From: Cryptomeria japonica
Taxonomy: Eukaryota > Streptophyta > Pinopsida > Cupressales > Cupressaceae
DNA: 64,000 nt
Direction of reading: 5' to 3'
Assembly (NCBI RefSeq): GCF_030272615.1
Contig: NC_081406.1
Coordinates: 398,922,939 to 398,986,938 of the forward strand
How positions within the stretch are numbered: position 1 is the stretch's first letter; each line of letters starts with the position of its first letter. A program made the position numbers and the translations under genes. Below the pieces are notes generated by a model that saw only the letters and a program-made list of their open reading frames with translations, had not been told where the DNA came from and made no database searches. Positions 33,696 through 45,335 of this stretch are shown here, piece by piece.

Positions 33696-34942
33696 AGTAG
33701 AATCATCATCCCTAAAGGTTTCTCTTGGAGGGGAGGGTGGTGGAACATTTGCATCCACTTCATAACCCACAATCTCAATAAAATTAGACATAGTAGCTTT
33801 CCCCTTGTCAACTACTCTTATCACCTCTACAGCTAGTTGACTTACTTGTGCAGTTTGCTAAGAGGAAGCAACTTGGGAATACTCCTCAACCAAAATTGTC
33901 TTTCCCTTTATTTTGTAGATAGTTGAAGACACATGTGTAGGTCTTTCTTGTTCAACTCCTCTTGCAATATGTTCCACTATAGATTTCTCTACCTGAGCTT
34001 TTGTTACAATAGCCTAAAAATTCCTCATTTTATATAACATCTGTGCAAAATCATCTTTAATATTAGAACCAATTTCCTTGAAAGTAAGGGTTCTTCTCTC
34101 TTATCTCCCTTTCCAATCTCTTAATATACTCCCACTTCTTTCTTCTCTAAATTACATCACTAGAGAGTTAGTTTCTTATCATTTTCTATGTTCTTAGCTC
34201 ATTGATGTATCCTTCTGGATTATAGTCTTGAGCCTTTCACACTCTTAGGTGGTATGTCCTTACCATGAAATCCTGTACCTTTTCCAATGTTTTACTCCCA
34301 ACATTGAAATCTTCATATATAGTCATCCAAAGGAGGCGTGTCCCCTTTTTCTTTGTTTGGGCCCATTTATTTTCCATCCACAACATTTGCCACATGAATT
34401 CAATGAAGGGAAGCCTTGGAGCTATAGTAGGTGGAAAAATATGGGGGATTGGCTACAACCATAGACTCTAATAATAGTGCAGTCAAGATGTAAGAAAAAA
34501 TCCCCAAAATTGTGGGTAAATGCACCCTCTGGAAACTAAACATTCTTTGGCTTAGAATCCCTTACTCTTAGTAATTTTAGAATATCTCTAGGGAGACTTG
34601 GGAGATGGAGTCTATAGTTTCCTAAGACCTTAACCACAAAGTGATCAAAGAATGGATTATAATCTGACCATCTAGACCCCTTATCCTAGACTTGGGTCCA
34701 TCTTTGAATTGGCCATCTGCTACCTGTGTTAGGATCAAACTTTGTCACATTCAAGGCTACATCCCAACCAGTTCTATTTTGGAAAATAATATGGTGGCAT
34801 GGTAAATAATAATACTTTAAATCTAATTTAGTCTTCTCATCTTTGGCATTTGTTAGTCCCTCATGCAGCTTATCCTGAATATATGTTGCAAAATCATACA
34901 GGTCATTGGATTATGGATGCGGGATTTTCATTGCCATCATCA
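33696..34942 (-). pseudogene. Element E extra-ORF piece between nests A and D
   Basis: Unknown protein. Reading on minus from 34942: an aromatic-rich globular part (YDFATYIQDKLHEGL, KLDLKYYYLPCHHIIFQN, WPIQRWTQV, YNPFFDHFVVKVLGNYRLHL), IIRVYGCSQSPIFF, then basic and Pro-rich text toward 33700. Stops occur mainly at TAA/TAG. It is in frame with 52041 on one side and 18587 on the other once D and A are removed. Loosely similar to 7038-7448 on +. Confidence 0.75.
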
Positions 34943-36606
34943 TGTAGTGTTGTAAATTATACACCCTTGCTAGGGTGGTACAATTTCACATTGAGGTTAG
35001 CACCCGCCTTAGTGTATTTTGCATCTTCCATTTCTCATTCCCCTTTAAGCATTTAATTAATTTATTTAATTAAATCTAAGGTCATTTCTCATCACTTTAC
35101 ACATTATAAAGTTGGGCCCTTTACCCTACATGTGCCCCTTTTCATCTTGTTCCTCCAATAAATCATTTAATCATAAACCCTAATTATGTCTTATTTTTAC
35201 TATTTAGGCCCAATTTTGCATATCAAAACATCTCAAAATCAGCTGTAAATTTGGGATGTGCTCTAATATCATCATATCTAATGACCCCAAAAATTTGGTG
35301 AAAAGTTGGTCAGACCATGGCGGGAATGCACATGGTCCACGGCTTTTTCCCAAAATTTTGGGAGCACAATCCTATGATATAATAATACTTAACCCCAAAA
35401 TATCAGTGGGAAATTCAAATCCTAGGTCGACCTAAAATTGAAATTAATATCTAGGGTTTCATACTTAAGAGTTCTCTTTCTTCATTTGGAAGGGTCTTCT
35501 TCTAAGAATCTAAGAACAGGTTTTTGGATTATTAGAGCCTTCTTTGCAATGAAAGAGTAGATGCTTGAAGTCTTCAACAACATTCAACATCCATCCATCA
35601 AACATTCATCAAGTATCATTTTACCAATTGGGGCTTTTGAAGATGTATAATAACAATAGGAGATCACTAACTAATGATTGGCTTGTACCTCTCCCTTGGG
35701 GTTGGGTATCATTTCATGTTGTTTTCATGTCTTTGCATAAGATTCATTTTGATTCATATTAATGCTTTAGATAACTTTGCATTGTGGATTTAGAGAATTT
35801 ACTTTGTCAATTATAAGCAATTAGGTTTTACTCTTTAGGGTTGCTCTAGGTTGTTTACTTTCATTCTTAGGATCTTGCACACACACAAGGTTCTTACATA
35901 CACATTTTCAATACATTATCAGCTATTCATGGAGGTGTAAATCACCAACACAAAGGTTTGACTAAGGAAAAACCCTATATAGCCACCCCAAACCCTCTTT
36001 TTCAGCTTCAGGTACAAGTTCGGATCCGAGCATCACTAGAAGTTTTAGGACCAGAAGAGCACATAGGGACAGTTCTCGGTTTTAGATCTTGGTAGAAACC
36101 CGAATGATAGGGGCGTAGCATCCTAGTCTTTCCCAAGATAGTGGTATGGCGCCAAGGTCTTTCCCTCTATTAGCAAGACTTGGCAGAACAGTACTTTGCA
36201 GACTCCAGAATCCTTCCTGTCAGTTTCAGCTCCTGAATTGCAAAATCAGGATAGTGGCGTGGCACCTTGGTCCCAAACATTTTTGCTCAAATTTTAGACA
36301 TAGGTGCACCTCTAATTTTTCCTTTTGATCTATACTTTCCAACAGTGTATCGGTTGTCATTTGATCTGCATTCTCAAATTAGGGTTTGCTTGCTTATTTT
36401 CTTTCTAGGTTAGATCGCATGTTGCATCATTCCTCTCTCTCGTTTATAGAAAAGGAATATAAATTCTAAGAGGTAATCCATGACTCTCTCTTTCTCATAA
36501 GAATTAGATGACATGTGTTACCTCCCTAGGCTCTTTCGTATTCCATGAGTGTGTATGAGAGTGGGATTAGGGTTTCCATACTTAGTCTCACTTTTTCCCC
36601 TACACA
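34943..36606 (+). repeat. 5' LTR of gypsy D
   Basis: 1664 bp, collinear with 50378-52040. The start was set at TGTAGTGTT, not the inner TGTTG, because the partner has TGCAGTGTT and only this start gives the CATCA duplication. Confidence 0.92.
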
Positions 36607-36632
36607 TCTTTGGTGAAACCGACGTGAATCCA
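36607..36632 (+). promoter_or_regulatory. Gypsy D primer-binding region
   Basis: TTTGGTGAAACCGACGTGAA just after the LTR. It is not the iMet type used by the copia elements. I cannot name the tRNA from memory with confidence. Confidence 0.5.
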
Positions 36633-37368
36633 ATTTCATTTTGATTGCATTGCATTTTTAGATCTAGATCTAGTTTATTTCATTTTCTTTCAAAAACAAA
36701 AAACAAAAAAGAGAAATTTCTTTCATTTTCCTTGCATTTTGTGTTTAAGTTTCATGCAATTTTTATTTCAAAATGTTATATTTCTATTTGCAATATGTTC
36801 ATGCTTTTGATGATGTATACAATTTTGTTGATTATGAGTTTAATAAGGATGAATTAAATGAAGCTCTAGATGATTTTTTGAACCCTAAGCCTTCTAAACC
36901 TTCATTTTGCCAAAAAAAATCAACCTTATTACTATGCCATTTTGTGGTGATGAGAAAGATAAGTTAAATTCCTATCAACTCCTCCACTAGATATAGAAAC
37001 ATAGTTGATTCCCATGATTCCCTCTATGATTTTATGTCTCCTTTTGAGGCCAAAGATAAGCCTTTCAATCAATATGACCATGCTTTATTGGATGATGCCC
37101 TTGATGACTTTATGTCTCTGCCTAAACTTTGAAACAAGAATAATGCGTCTAAAAGGTTAATCAATATTATCAATGTGAATGAACATAGCAAACCACTTTT
37201 TGTTGTCCAAGGTGCTTGTCCTCCTCCAACTTCACCTCCTCCTAATCAACCTCTTTTCATGGTTTAAGTTGGATATAGTCATGATTCTTTTAGGACTCCA
37301 AATAAACCTATCATTACAGTTAAAGGAAGGAATCCCACTAAGAGTCCCTATAGCTATGCTAGACAACT
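36633..37368 (+). pseudogene. gag: Gypsy D gag, first part
   Basis: Degenerate frame with acidic text (NKDELNEALDDFLNPKP near 36838-36890). It ends at the copia C insertion, where CAACT (37364-37368) is duplicated at 41808-41812. The frame joins across C once it is removed. Confidence 0.65.
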
Positions 37369-38049
37369 TGTTGATTTTTACTCTTGTGATAATGTCTTAT
37401 TGGTTTGCAGGTTTAGTGTTGTTGTCGCAGTCGCAGTACTTTGTATCCTGCACTGTCCTGTGCTGTCCTCACTGTCCTTCACTATCCTCACTGTCCTCCA
37501 CTTTTGTTCCCTTTCTGCTTGTCAACTGCATACTATGTATATTGTTTGTTGCAGGATAAGAACGAACTGCTGGAGAAGATTCTCTGAATGCCGAAGTATG
37601 TCAATGAATGAATACGATCTGCAGAACTGTGTATGTATTATCATTCCAAGAAGGAGAGATATGGTGCTCCTTTATATTCAATGAAGGTGATCTACACCTA
37701 GGAGTGGGCACCCCTTCCAAGTGACACGACTTCACAAAATGCATTGAAAACAATCACTAAGGGTGGCAGACTTGCAAGATGACTCTTTATTAGCACGTCT
37801 TCATTAGGAACCAACTAATGCCAAGAGTCACTTATTAATCATCAGTTATGTTATGATTAATACAAACATTCACTAAGCAAGACGTGGTTTCATTAGTTAT
37901 ACAATTAAATATAGTAATAATTATTATTATCTAATCAATTTAACAATAATAATAATAAATAACATAATGATATATATTATTAAATGTTGAAGGCCTTAAG
38001 GCCAATTTAACATTTAATTTTATCCGACTGAAGCTATAAATCATCAACA
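37369..38049 (-). repeat. 3' LTR of copia C
   Basis: 681 bp, on + TGTTGATTTTTACTC...AATCATCAACA. Its TGTCC/TGTCCTCACTG-rich patch (37450-37500) is also in the partner. Confidence 0.92.
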
Positions 38050-38066
38050 CTCCCTCTTAGCTAGGG
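38050..38066 (-). promoter_or_regulatory. Copia C polypurine tract
   Basis: On minus AGCTAAGAGGGAG immediately upstream of the 3' LTR. Confidence 0.75.
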
Positions 38067-38136
38067 AGGATAAAAGATATTGGGAGCAATATTCATAAAT
38101 TGTATGATTCTTATCTTGGGACCATAGTTTCAAGAT

Positions 38137-38541
38137 GTGAATTGCCTTTGTCAATGATTCTATTCACAAACTTTTGATTGGATTGACTCTATCGGTGATT
38201 CTATCCATAAGCTCTCATGTGGATTGCCTCTATCAGTGATTCTATCCATGAGCTCTCACGTGGATTGCCTCAGTCAGTGATTCTATCCACAAGCTCTTAC
38301 ATGGATTGCCTTAGTCAGTGATTCTATCCATGAGCTCTTGTGTGGATTGCCTCAGTCGGTGATTCTATCCATGAGATCTCGCGTGGATTGCCTCAGTCGA
38401 CGATTCTATCCACAAGCTCTTACGTGGATTGCCTCAGTCAGTGATTCTATCCATGAGCTCTTATGTGGATTGCCTTTGTCGGCGATTCTATCCACAAGCT
38501 CTTGTGTGTGGATTGCCTCAGTCATCGATTCTATCCACAAT
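38137..38541. repeat. Minisatellite of about 41 bp, ten copies, in copia C
   Basis: Units of the form GTGGATTGCCTCAGTCAGTGATTCTATCCA(T/C)GAGCTCT. Ten GATTCTAT anchors are counted. Two alternating unit types, one ending CCATGAGCTC and one CCACAAGCTC, are visible. It lies in the 3' untranslated part of element C. Confidence 0.92.
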
Positions 38542-38752
38542 CTTGAGTTATTGTAAGATCGTCACCTTCCAATAACCTCAAAAAATACAAGTGGAAATCA
38601 TTTGGAAGTCATCACTTCCTTATGATTTACACAGGGCCCATAAAATAATTATTAGTATTAATAATAATAATCAATATTTACAATTTTACCTCAAAAGTGC
38701 TCAATATTTATTATTAAGCTTCCTCTCAATCACAAGGTATCTTGAGTTTCTT

Positions 38753-39385
38753 CTAGAGAACATATTTTTCTGAACATATGTTTGAATTTCTGACTTCAGT
38801 AAGGGAAGCTTGTAGTTTAAGTTTGAGAGGACAAGTTCTTGCAATGTGGCCATATTCGTCACATATAAAACATTGTACTTTAGAGAAGTTTCTAGGCTTC
38901 TTGAATGATCGATTACCATATGTCTTTTTGTCCTTTTTCCTTTTCAAACTAGAGACTAGAACTTGAACATCTTCATCAACGGGTTTCATGATTCCTCTTG
39001 ATATTAGGTTACACTCTTCTTGAATGCAGTCTACTTTTATTCTATCAAATTTGGGAACTTTGGATCGAGCACTAACTCCTTGTCTAAAGGTTTCCCATGA
39101 GATAGGGAGGCCATTTAGAGTTATCATAGTTAGCTCTTTATCATCATAAATGTGACCAATTGATGAGAGTTGGTTCCTTAATTCTATTATCCTCATAAAA
39201 TATGAAGTGATAGTCTCTTCTTTACTCATTTTAATATTAGAAAGTTGATTTTTAAGTGTGAGGATTTTGCTTGTGTTGTTAATCTCAAACATGTCTTTCA
39301 AGGCTTTGAGCATGTCATATGCAGAATTTAACCTTGTAATGATAGGTGTAGATAGGAATTTGGAATTCATTAGAGCAAATAGCAA
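38753..39385 (-). CDS. gag: Copia C gag, 210-codon open frame
   Basis: The frame opens at 39385 and encodes a typical UBN2-type copia gag: AYDMLKALKDMFEINN (residues about 23-38), LKNQLSNIKMSKEETITSYFMRI, LTMITLNGLPISWETF, a basic patch (SLKRKKDKK) and a complete zinc knuckle CFICDEYGHIARTC near 172-185. The N-terminus may extend upstream, because parent gags are longer and 39386-39600 has stops. No pol follows. Confidence 0.85.
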   Translation of the reverse strand: MLFALMNSKFLSTPIITRLNSAYDMLKALKDMFEINNTSKILTLKNQLSNIKMSKEETITSYFMRIIELRNQLSSIGHIYDDKELTMITLNGLPISWETFRQGVSARSKVPKFDRIKVDCIQEECNLISRGIMKPVDEDVQVLVSSLKRKKDKKTYGNRSFKKPRNFSKVQCFICDEYGHIARTCPLKLKLQASLTEVRNSNICSEKYVL

Positions 39386-40380
39386 TTAAACTAGCTCAAT
39401 CACAAAAACTAGATTGCAATGATAAGAAATCCTAAAAACATTCAACAGAGATATGAAGACAAGATAATCAAACCATATGCAAACCATTACAAACGCGAAT
39501 ATCTCCTCCATAATTCTCCATTGTCCTTCTTTCTCCTCCAAATTACTTTGTTTGTGGATCTCACCTACAAATGCAAAGGCATAGCAATGAAAGCAAGATT
39601 GACAAGATGAAATGGCAGCGTAAGGATACTAGAAGCGTGATTGATTCTCTGAAAATGTGATTAATTGATTGACAAAGGAACTCATCCAATTTATAGACAA
39701 ATTGGAGAGAGGACAAGATTAGCATGAAGAGATTTGAAAGGAAATTCAAATCAAGAATAGCAAAATTATGACAAGTGTATGACAAATTGCTATGCAAGAT
39801 GTTATGACAAATTATGACAATTTATGATAAATTATGACAAATTGCTATGCAAGATGTTATGACAAAAATTTGAAATTAGAAATAGAAATTAGAAATTAGG
39901 AGAAATTAGAAAATTAGGTTAGAAATGATGAATTGGAAATTAGGAAATTAGAAATTGATGAAATTAGAAAATTAGGTGAATTAATTAATAATTTTTCATT
40001 CATTAATTAATTCACAAAAAAAGGGGGAATTAATTAGCCAATTAAATAAATATTTAATTGTGACAAGAAGACTTAGGATAAATAAATAAATTATTTAACC
40101 TAGAGGGAAAATGACAAACAAGATTAAATGAATAAATCATAAAACCCTAGAAGATGAATTAGAAATGCAAGGATGACAATTAGGTCTTGACAAAAGATAA
40201 TTGATGTAGGGTCGATTTGATCATGATTTTGATTGACAAAGGACCAATGCTAATAAATGATTTGATTGATAAATTGACCAAGATTGATAAAGAGATCAAA
40301 TTGACAGGCGCCAATTGATGAGGAACAATGACTAATTGATCCAAATTGACATGATTGAAAAGAACAATGATTGATGACAA

Positions 40381-40500
40381 ATCGATCGCAAAATGACAAG
40401 ATTGACAAGTTGATAAGGATCAATGACAAATCGATCGCAAAATGATAAGATTGACAAGGATCGATGGCAAATCGATCGCAAAATGACAAGATTGACAAGA
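40381..40500. repeat. Short tandem repeat with GATCGATCGC core
   Basis: Three copies of ATCGATCGCAAAATGACAAG and neighbours at 40381, 40430 and 40471 (spacings 49 and 41), separated by variable GATAAGGATCAATG spacers. Confidence 0.85.
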
Positions 40501-41110
40501 GGACAAAACCCTAATTCTATCATCGATTAGGATTGATGATGTCCAAAATGATGATAAATGAGCACGCACATTGATGCGACAGGATAAAATTGACCAAAAT
40601 CATGACTGAAGATTGTTATCGATAAGACCAAATTCGAAAGTGAGAAAAATGAGGAATGTAGAAGAAGGACTCGATGCTCGCAAATGATAAAGACCAAGTG
40701 CACGACATAGAAGAAATGTTAATGTGACGCAAAAACCCTAAAATAAGGCAATGCACAAATGTTAAAGTATGACTTCGCAAGCGTTGACCATTTTTAGATG
40801 TCTACAATAGGTAGTAAATGACTCTTTACTCCATCTACTAATAACTCCATTGCTTTAATATTGTTCTTTTCCCATTGACTCTGCTCATCTTTTCCATCAA
40901 GTTTAGAAGGATTCTCTATTATTGTTTTTAACTCATTCTTCCTTAGTACCAACATCATTCATAGTTTCCATGAATCATAGTTTAAGGCACCTTCAAGTCT
41001 GTCTTCGAATATGATTCTATTCATCATTTTAAAATACAAACTTTCAAGGAGATATCAATCTGATCTTAATCAGATCTTCCTTCAGGCGGTTAGGCTTTAT
41101 AGAAGGAAAC

Positions 41111-41125
41111 CTGGCTCCGATACCA
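41111..41125 (-). promoter_or_regulatory. Copia C primer-binding site
   Basis: On minus TGGTATCGGAGCCAG, one base from the usual TGGTATCAGAGCC, abutting the 5' LTR. Confidence 0.9.
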
Positions 41126-41807
41126 TGTTGATTTTTACTCCTGTGATAATGTCTTATTGGTTTGCAGGTTTAGTGTTGTTGTCACAGTCGCAGTACTTTG
41201 TATCTTGCACTGTCCTATGTTGTCCTCACTGTCCTTCGTTGTCCTCACTGTCCTCTGCTTTTGTTCCCTTTCTGCTTGTTGACTACACACTATGTATATT
41301 CTTCACTGTAGGTTAAGAACAAACTACTGGAGAAGATTCTCTAAATGCCGAAGTATGTCAATGAATGAATACAATCTGCAAAACTGTGTATGTATTACCA
41401 TTCCAAGAACAAGAGATATGGTCTTCCTTTATATTCGATGAAGGTGATCTACACCTAGGAGTGGGCACCCCTTCCAAGTGACATGACTTCACAAAATGCA
41501 TTGAACACAATCACTAAGGGTGGTAGACTTGCAAGATGGCTCTTTATTAGTGCATCTTCATTAGGAACTGACTAATGCCAAGAGTCACTTATTAATCATC
41601 GGTTATGTTATGATTAATCTGAACATTCACTAAGCAAGATGTGGTTTCATTTAGTTATACAATTAAATATAGTAATAATTATTATTATCTAATAAATTTA
41701 ACAATAATAATAATAAATAACATAATGATATATATTATTAAATGTTGAAGGCCTTAAGGCCAATTTAACATTTAATTTTATCCAACTGAAGCTATAAATC
41801 ATCAACA
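41126..41807 (-). repeat. 5' LTR of copia C
   Basis: 682 bp, near-identical partner of 37369-38049, so C is younger than its host D, whose LTRs differ more. Confidence 0.92.
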
Positions 41808-41812
41808 CAACT

Positions 41813-42100
41813 AACTAAGGAGAGTTATAATGTAGTTTCCAATACCTATAACACGAGAAACAATAGGAAACCTAACCCTCCTCCGATTGTTCTGACTCCT
41901 CTACCTGATCCTCAACTCATTCTTCCTCAAGCACCTCACATTTCACAAACCCTTGGTAAGGAATATGATCTTGTCGGACAACTTAAAGCTACTCCTGCCA
42001 AGATATCCCTTTGGGATTTGCTTCAAACTTCCTTGACTCATCATGGAATGCTACAAGATGCCTTGAAAAATTTGAATGTCCCACCTATAGTGACATCCAA
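41813..42100 (+). pseudogene. gag: Gypsy D gag end
   Basis: Continues the D frame after C: YDLVGQLKATPAKISLWDLL, the segment that in Tat-type elements precedes the protease. It reads in frame into the open stretch from 42018. Confidence 0.85.
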
Positions 42101-42810
42101 TAATATGGCTTCCTTGATTCACTCTATTACATCACCTAAGGCTCAGATTGTGTTTACACAAGATGAGTTGCCTTCTAATGAAATTCAACAACAATATGAT
42201 CCCTTAATGATTGTGGTTATCATAAATGATAGTGCGATAAGATGAACACTAGTGGATAATGGTTCTAGCCTTAATGTTTGTAGAATTAACCTATTGCATA
42301 AGATCAATGTTGATACTTCTCGTATTAAGCTTGATTCTCTCACTATCTGTGGTTTTGATAATGTTGCTAAATCTTCACTAGGTATCATCACCTTTCTAGT
42401 TAAGGTAGGTCATGTTACTTTACCTACTCCTATCCATGTTATGTCTAGAGAGTTGACATACAACTTGTTGCTAGGGAGACCTTGGATTCATAATATGCAA
42501 GTTGTTCCCTCTACATTACATAGGAAAATCAAGTTCATTTACAATGATACAACATACACCTTGTTAGGTGACACAAGATTCCAGGCTTGTTTAAAAACAT
42601 CAAGTTCTAAATCCTCTACAATCAATTCTTCCCCAACTATCTTAGACAATTACTCTAAAGTTTCTAGTCTGATTAGTGTGACCAGTTCATCAAACCTGTC
42701 TCCTAAATCTGGATCGATCCCCAATACTTCCTCAAGTGGACCTAAGGTTCTTAAGGAAGATTTTTATCAGCCTGACTCTATGATTGAGAATACTTTCTCT
42801 CCTAAATAGA
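42101..42810 (+). pseudogene. Gypsy D aspartic protease
   Basis: VDNGSSLNVC (catalytic Asp GAT 42255-42257; Tat proteases use D-N-G-S), then RELTYNLLLGRPWIHNM and LHRKIKFIYNDTTYT, the family end. A TGA at 42243 sits four codons before the Asp; otherwise the stretch is open to 42809. Confidence 0.92.
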
Positions 42811-43530
42811 TTCTTGCAGAAGATGATTGGGGATCCCTTGATTTCAATCCTACTTGTGTAGGGGAATACAAGATTCCCCCTAGAGAACCTAAGGTTAAAA
42901 AGAGGAAAGAAGAAGAAGAAAATAAAAAGCAATCTACTTTGACTAGGCCATTGGGTAATAACTTTGTGGCGGCTTCTCAGATTTCATCTCCCTTAGTTTC
43001 TGGTCTAGAGGATTTTGATCCTTCACTTTTTGAAAATCCTCCTTCTTCTTCAAAAATGACTAACCTTTATGGTCATGGTTTTCACATCCTGGCTAGGTGT
43101 GGATATAATGGAAATGGATGTGGTTCTCAAGAAGAAGGGATTAAGGTTCTCTTGGAAAATAACTTTCATGATATGACATTTGGGCTTGGTTATGATCCTT
43201 TCAAGTGTTCTAAAGCCTCGAAGAGACCATCTATTAGGGTTAATGTCATTTCTACTTCTCTCACTAAGATATCTAGAATATATTGACTATGACCCTTCTT
43301 GTGTCTTTTCTTTGGATATTTTTTCTACTGGTGATTCCTTAGCTGAATTCTTGGGAGCTTATGACAACCTTCCTTGTTATCACCATAACCACAATTTTCC
43401 CTATTGTTTAAATGCAGAAGCTTACTTTGGGAAAGAAAACAATAATGATGAGATAGTTAAAGAATTTACTCAATAAGAAGATTCTCCTCAACAAAGAAAT
43501 CTCCTAATAAATGACACCATTGATATTAAG
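42811..43530 (+). pseudogene. Gypsy D spacer with G-patch motif
   Basis: Basic text (VKKRKEEEEN) leads to the open frame 42939-43286. HGFHILARCGYNGNGCGSQEEGI (43074 onward) has the Gly spacing of a G-patch. Such a G-patch between protease and RT is known from several Tat/Ogre-type and retroviral elements, where it binds nucleic acid. A frameshift follows near 43280. Confidence 0.8.
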
Positions 43531-44480
43531 ATGGATCATTGTGTTGAAGATAAGATCATCAAGATAGGGAAATGTCTTGATGAAGAAGAGCAAAAACAAT
43601 ATGTTGAGTTGTTACATGAATTACCTAAGATCTTTGCTTGGATATATTCTGACATGCCTAGCATAGATCCTAAGATTGTCACTCATAACATTGTCCTAAT
43701 TCCTGATGCTAAAATTGTGAAGCAAAAGATTCAAAATATTCACCGTAAAGCGGCATTACTTGTTAAAGCTGAGTGAAAAATTGTTGGATGCTAGATTCAT
43801 CCGTCTTATTGATTATTCCCCATGAATTTCAAACATTGTGGTTGTGACTAAATATGAAAACAAGATTAGGATGTGTACGGATTTTTGTGATCTAAATAAG
43901 GCCTCTTTAAAAGATGACTTTCCTCTCTTGAATATCGATATGATAATAGATTCGGTAGCAGGGCATGCTTTACTATCCTTTATGGATTGTTTCTTAGGAT
44001 ATAATCAAATCTTTATCAATCCTCAAGATCAATATAAAACTTCTTTTACCACTCCATGGGGTATGTTTTGTTGGATTGTGATGCCTTTTGGATTGAAAAA
44101 TGCAAACACAACCTATCAACTTGCTATGACTCTCATCTTCCATGACTAAATGCATAAGACCTTAGAAGATTAAGTTGATGATATCTTAGAAAAATTCATC
44201 CTTTGTATAGATCATGTTAAGATCCTTCATCAAATCTTTGAGATAATTTGTAAGTATAACATGCGTTTGAATCCCCAAAAATGTGTTTTTGGTGTGGATA
44301 GTGGAAAACTATTAGGATTCATAGTTTCACATCATGGCATTGAGGTGGATACGAAGAAGATAGATGCTATTGTTAACATGCCACCTCCTAAGATTGTTTC
44401 TCAATTAAAAAGTTTGCAAGGAAAGATCCAAGTTATTCATAGGTTCATCTCTCAACTTGCGGATCATACCTTTCCCTTCA
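43531..44480 (+). pseudogene. Gypsy D reverse transcriptase
   Basis: Pre-RT FAWIYSDMPSIDP, then RMCTDFCDLNKAS, motif A LLSFMDCFLGYNQI (Asp 43985), FTTPWGMFCWIVMPFGLKNA. Motif C reads stop-VDDI: the Tyr codon of YVDD is TAA at 44171. Connection LNPQKCVFGVDSGKLLGFIVS follows. A frameshift lies near 43776-43838. Confidence 0.93.
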
Positions 44481-45050
44481 CGCAATTGCTTAAAAATAAT
44501 ATCACTTTCCAATGGAATGAGGATTGTCGTCAAGCATTCGAAGACTTAAAAACTTATTTGGCCAATCCTCCCATTCTTCAACCTGCTGATCCTAGTAAGC
44601 CTTTCCTTCTATACATCATTGCCTCCCCTCAAGCTCTTGCAGCCTTATTGGCACAGTGTGATAAGGATGGTAGAGAATGCCCGATTTATTACATAAGCTG
44701 CACTCTACTTGATTATAAAGTCTGATATTCTGTGATAGAAAGACAATGCCTTGCTTTAGTCCTTGCAACCCAGAAGTTGAGGCATTATCTCTTGAATGCT
44801 GAGATCCATGTTATCATTAAATTTGATACTCTTAAACATCTTTTCTCCAAAACTGACCTTTTTGGATTCTTAGCTAAGTGGGTTATGATGTTGACCGAGT
44901 TTGACCTTAAGTTTGTCTCACAAAAGGCAATAAAAGGTCAAGCATTGACTGATCGCTTAGTCAATGCTCCTTCACCCTTCTCCCTACCGAATCTAGAGTC
45001 TTTTCCTGATGAATACATTCTCTCCATTGAAGTTGATGAGACTTGGGAAT
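44481..45050 (+). pseudogene. Gypsy D first RNase H
   Basis: FQWNEDCRQAFEDLKTYLANPP, LLYIIASPQALAALLAQ (active-site Asp of the family replaced by Ile-Ala context), RECPIYYISCTL, ERQCLALVLATQKLRHYLL. TGA at 44723 interrupts it. This is the standard gypsy RNase H. Confidence 0.88.
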
Positions 45051-45335
45051 TGTAATTTTATGGCTCTAAGTGTCATACAGGATCGGGGGTGGTCTTAATC
45101 TCTCCCAAAAAGAAGCCTATTTTGTTATCATATCATCTCAATTTCTTATGTACCAACAACATTTCTGAATATGAAGCTCCCTTAGTTGGAATTAAAGCAG
45201 CCTTGGCGTTGAGTGTGAAACATTTACGTATTTATGGAGATTCTCAATTAATCATAAGACAAGTGATAGGAGATTATCAAGATAAGAAAGACAAATTATC
45301 ACAATATAAATATTTATCTTTATCCTTGTTGTAAA
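45051..45335 (+). pseudogene. Gypsy D second, archaeal-type RNase H
   Basis: After TAA 45053: F-Y-G-S-K where the family has F-D-G-S (Asp to Tyr, TAT 45059-45061), then GSGVVLISP, TNNISEYEAPLVGIKAAL, LRIYGDSQLIIRQV. This is the archaeal-like RNase H that marks Tat elements, placed here between RNase H and integrase. The first catalytic Asp is lost; the Glu and second Asp remain. Confidence 0.9.

Larger units (their letters stand above)
39386..41125 (-). other. Copia C 5' internal region, low complexity
   Basis: No further copia domain. 39780-39990 is a run of ATGACAAATT and GAAATTAGAAATTAGG type repeats. 40180-40510 has GATTGACAAG/ATCGATCGCAAAATGACAAG repeats (strong copies at 40381, 40430 and 40471). 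40800-41100 is plain sequence before the primer site. Confidence 0.7.
37369..41807 (-). mobile_element. Copia element C (minus), gag-only and non-autonomous
   Basis: LTRs 37369-38049 and 41126-41807 with perfect duplication CAACT (37364-37368 and 41808-41812). A primer site on minus (TGGTATCGGAGCCAG, 41111-41125) abuts the right LTR, fixing the orientation. Only gag is recognisable. No protease, integrase or RT is seen in the 3.1-kb interior, which holds minisatellites instead. Confidence 0.92.

Noticed and set aside
34850-35056. Plus-strand frame across the left edge of gypsy D
   Set aside because: It crosses the target duplication and LTR start; chance frame.
34948-36606. Gypsy D LTR starting at the inner TGTTG (34948)
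   Set aside because: That start gives no target duplication; TG at 34943 matches the partner LTR and gives CATCA on both sides.
36146-36857. Short + frames in the 5' LTR and leader of gypsy D
   Set aside because: They lie in LTR or untranslated text, and the partner LTR does not keep them.
37179-37684. Open frames at 37179-37559 and 37400-37684 as genes
   Set aside because: They run through the left LTR of copia C, and a similar frame occurs at 41011-41316 in the other LTR; they are LTR text.
38137-38541. A CRISPR array
   Set aside because: Units are contiguous diverged tandem copies with no unique spacers, in a plant retrotransposon.
38338-38556. Open frame over the minisatellite
   Set aside because: It exists only because the repeat unit lacks stops in one frame; no protein features.
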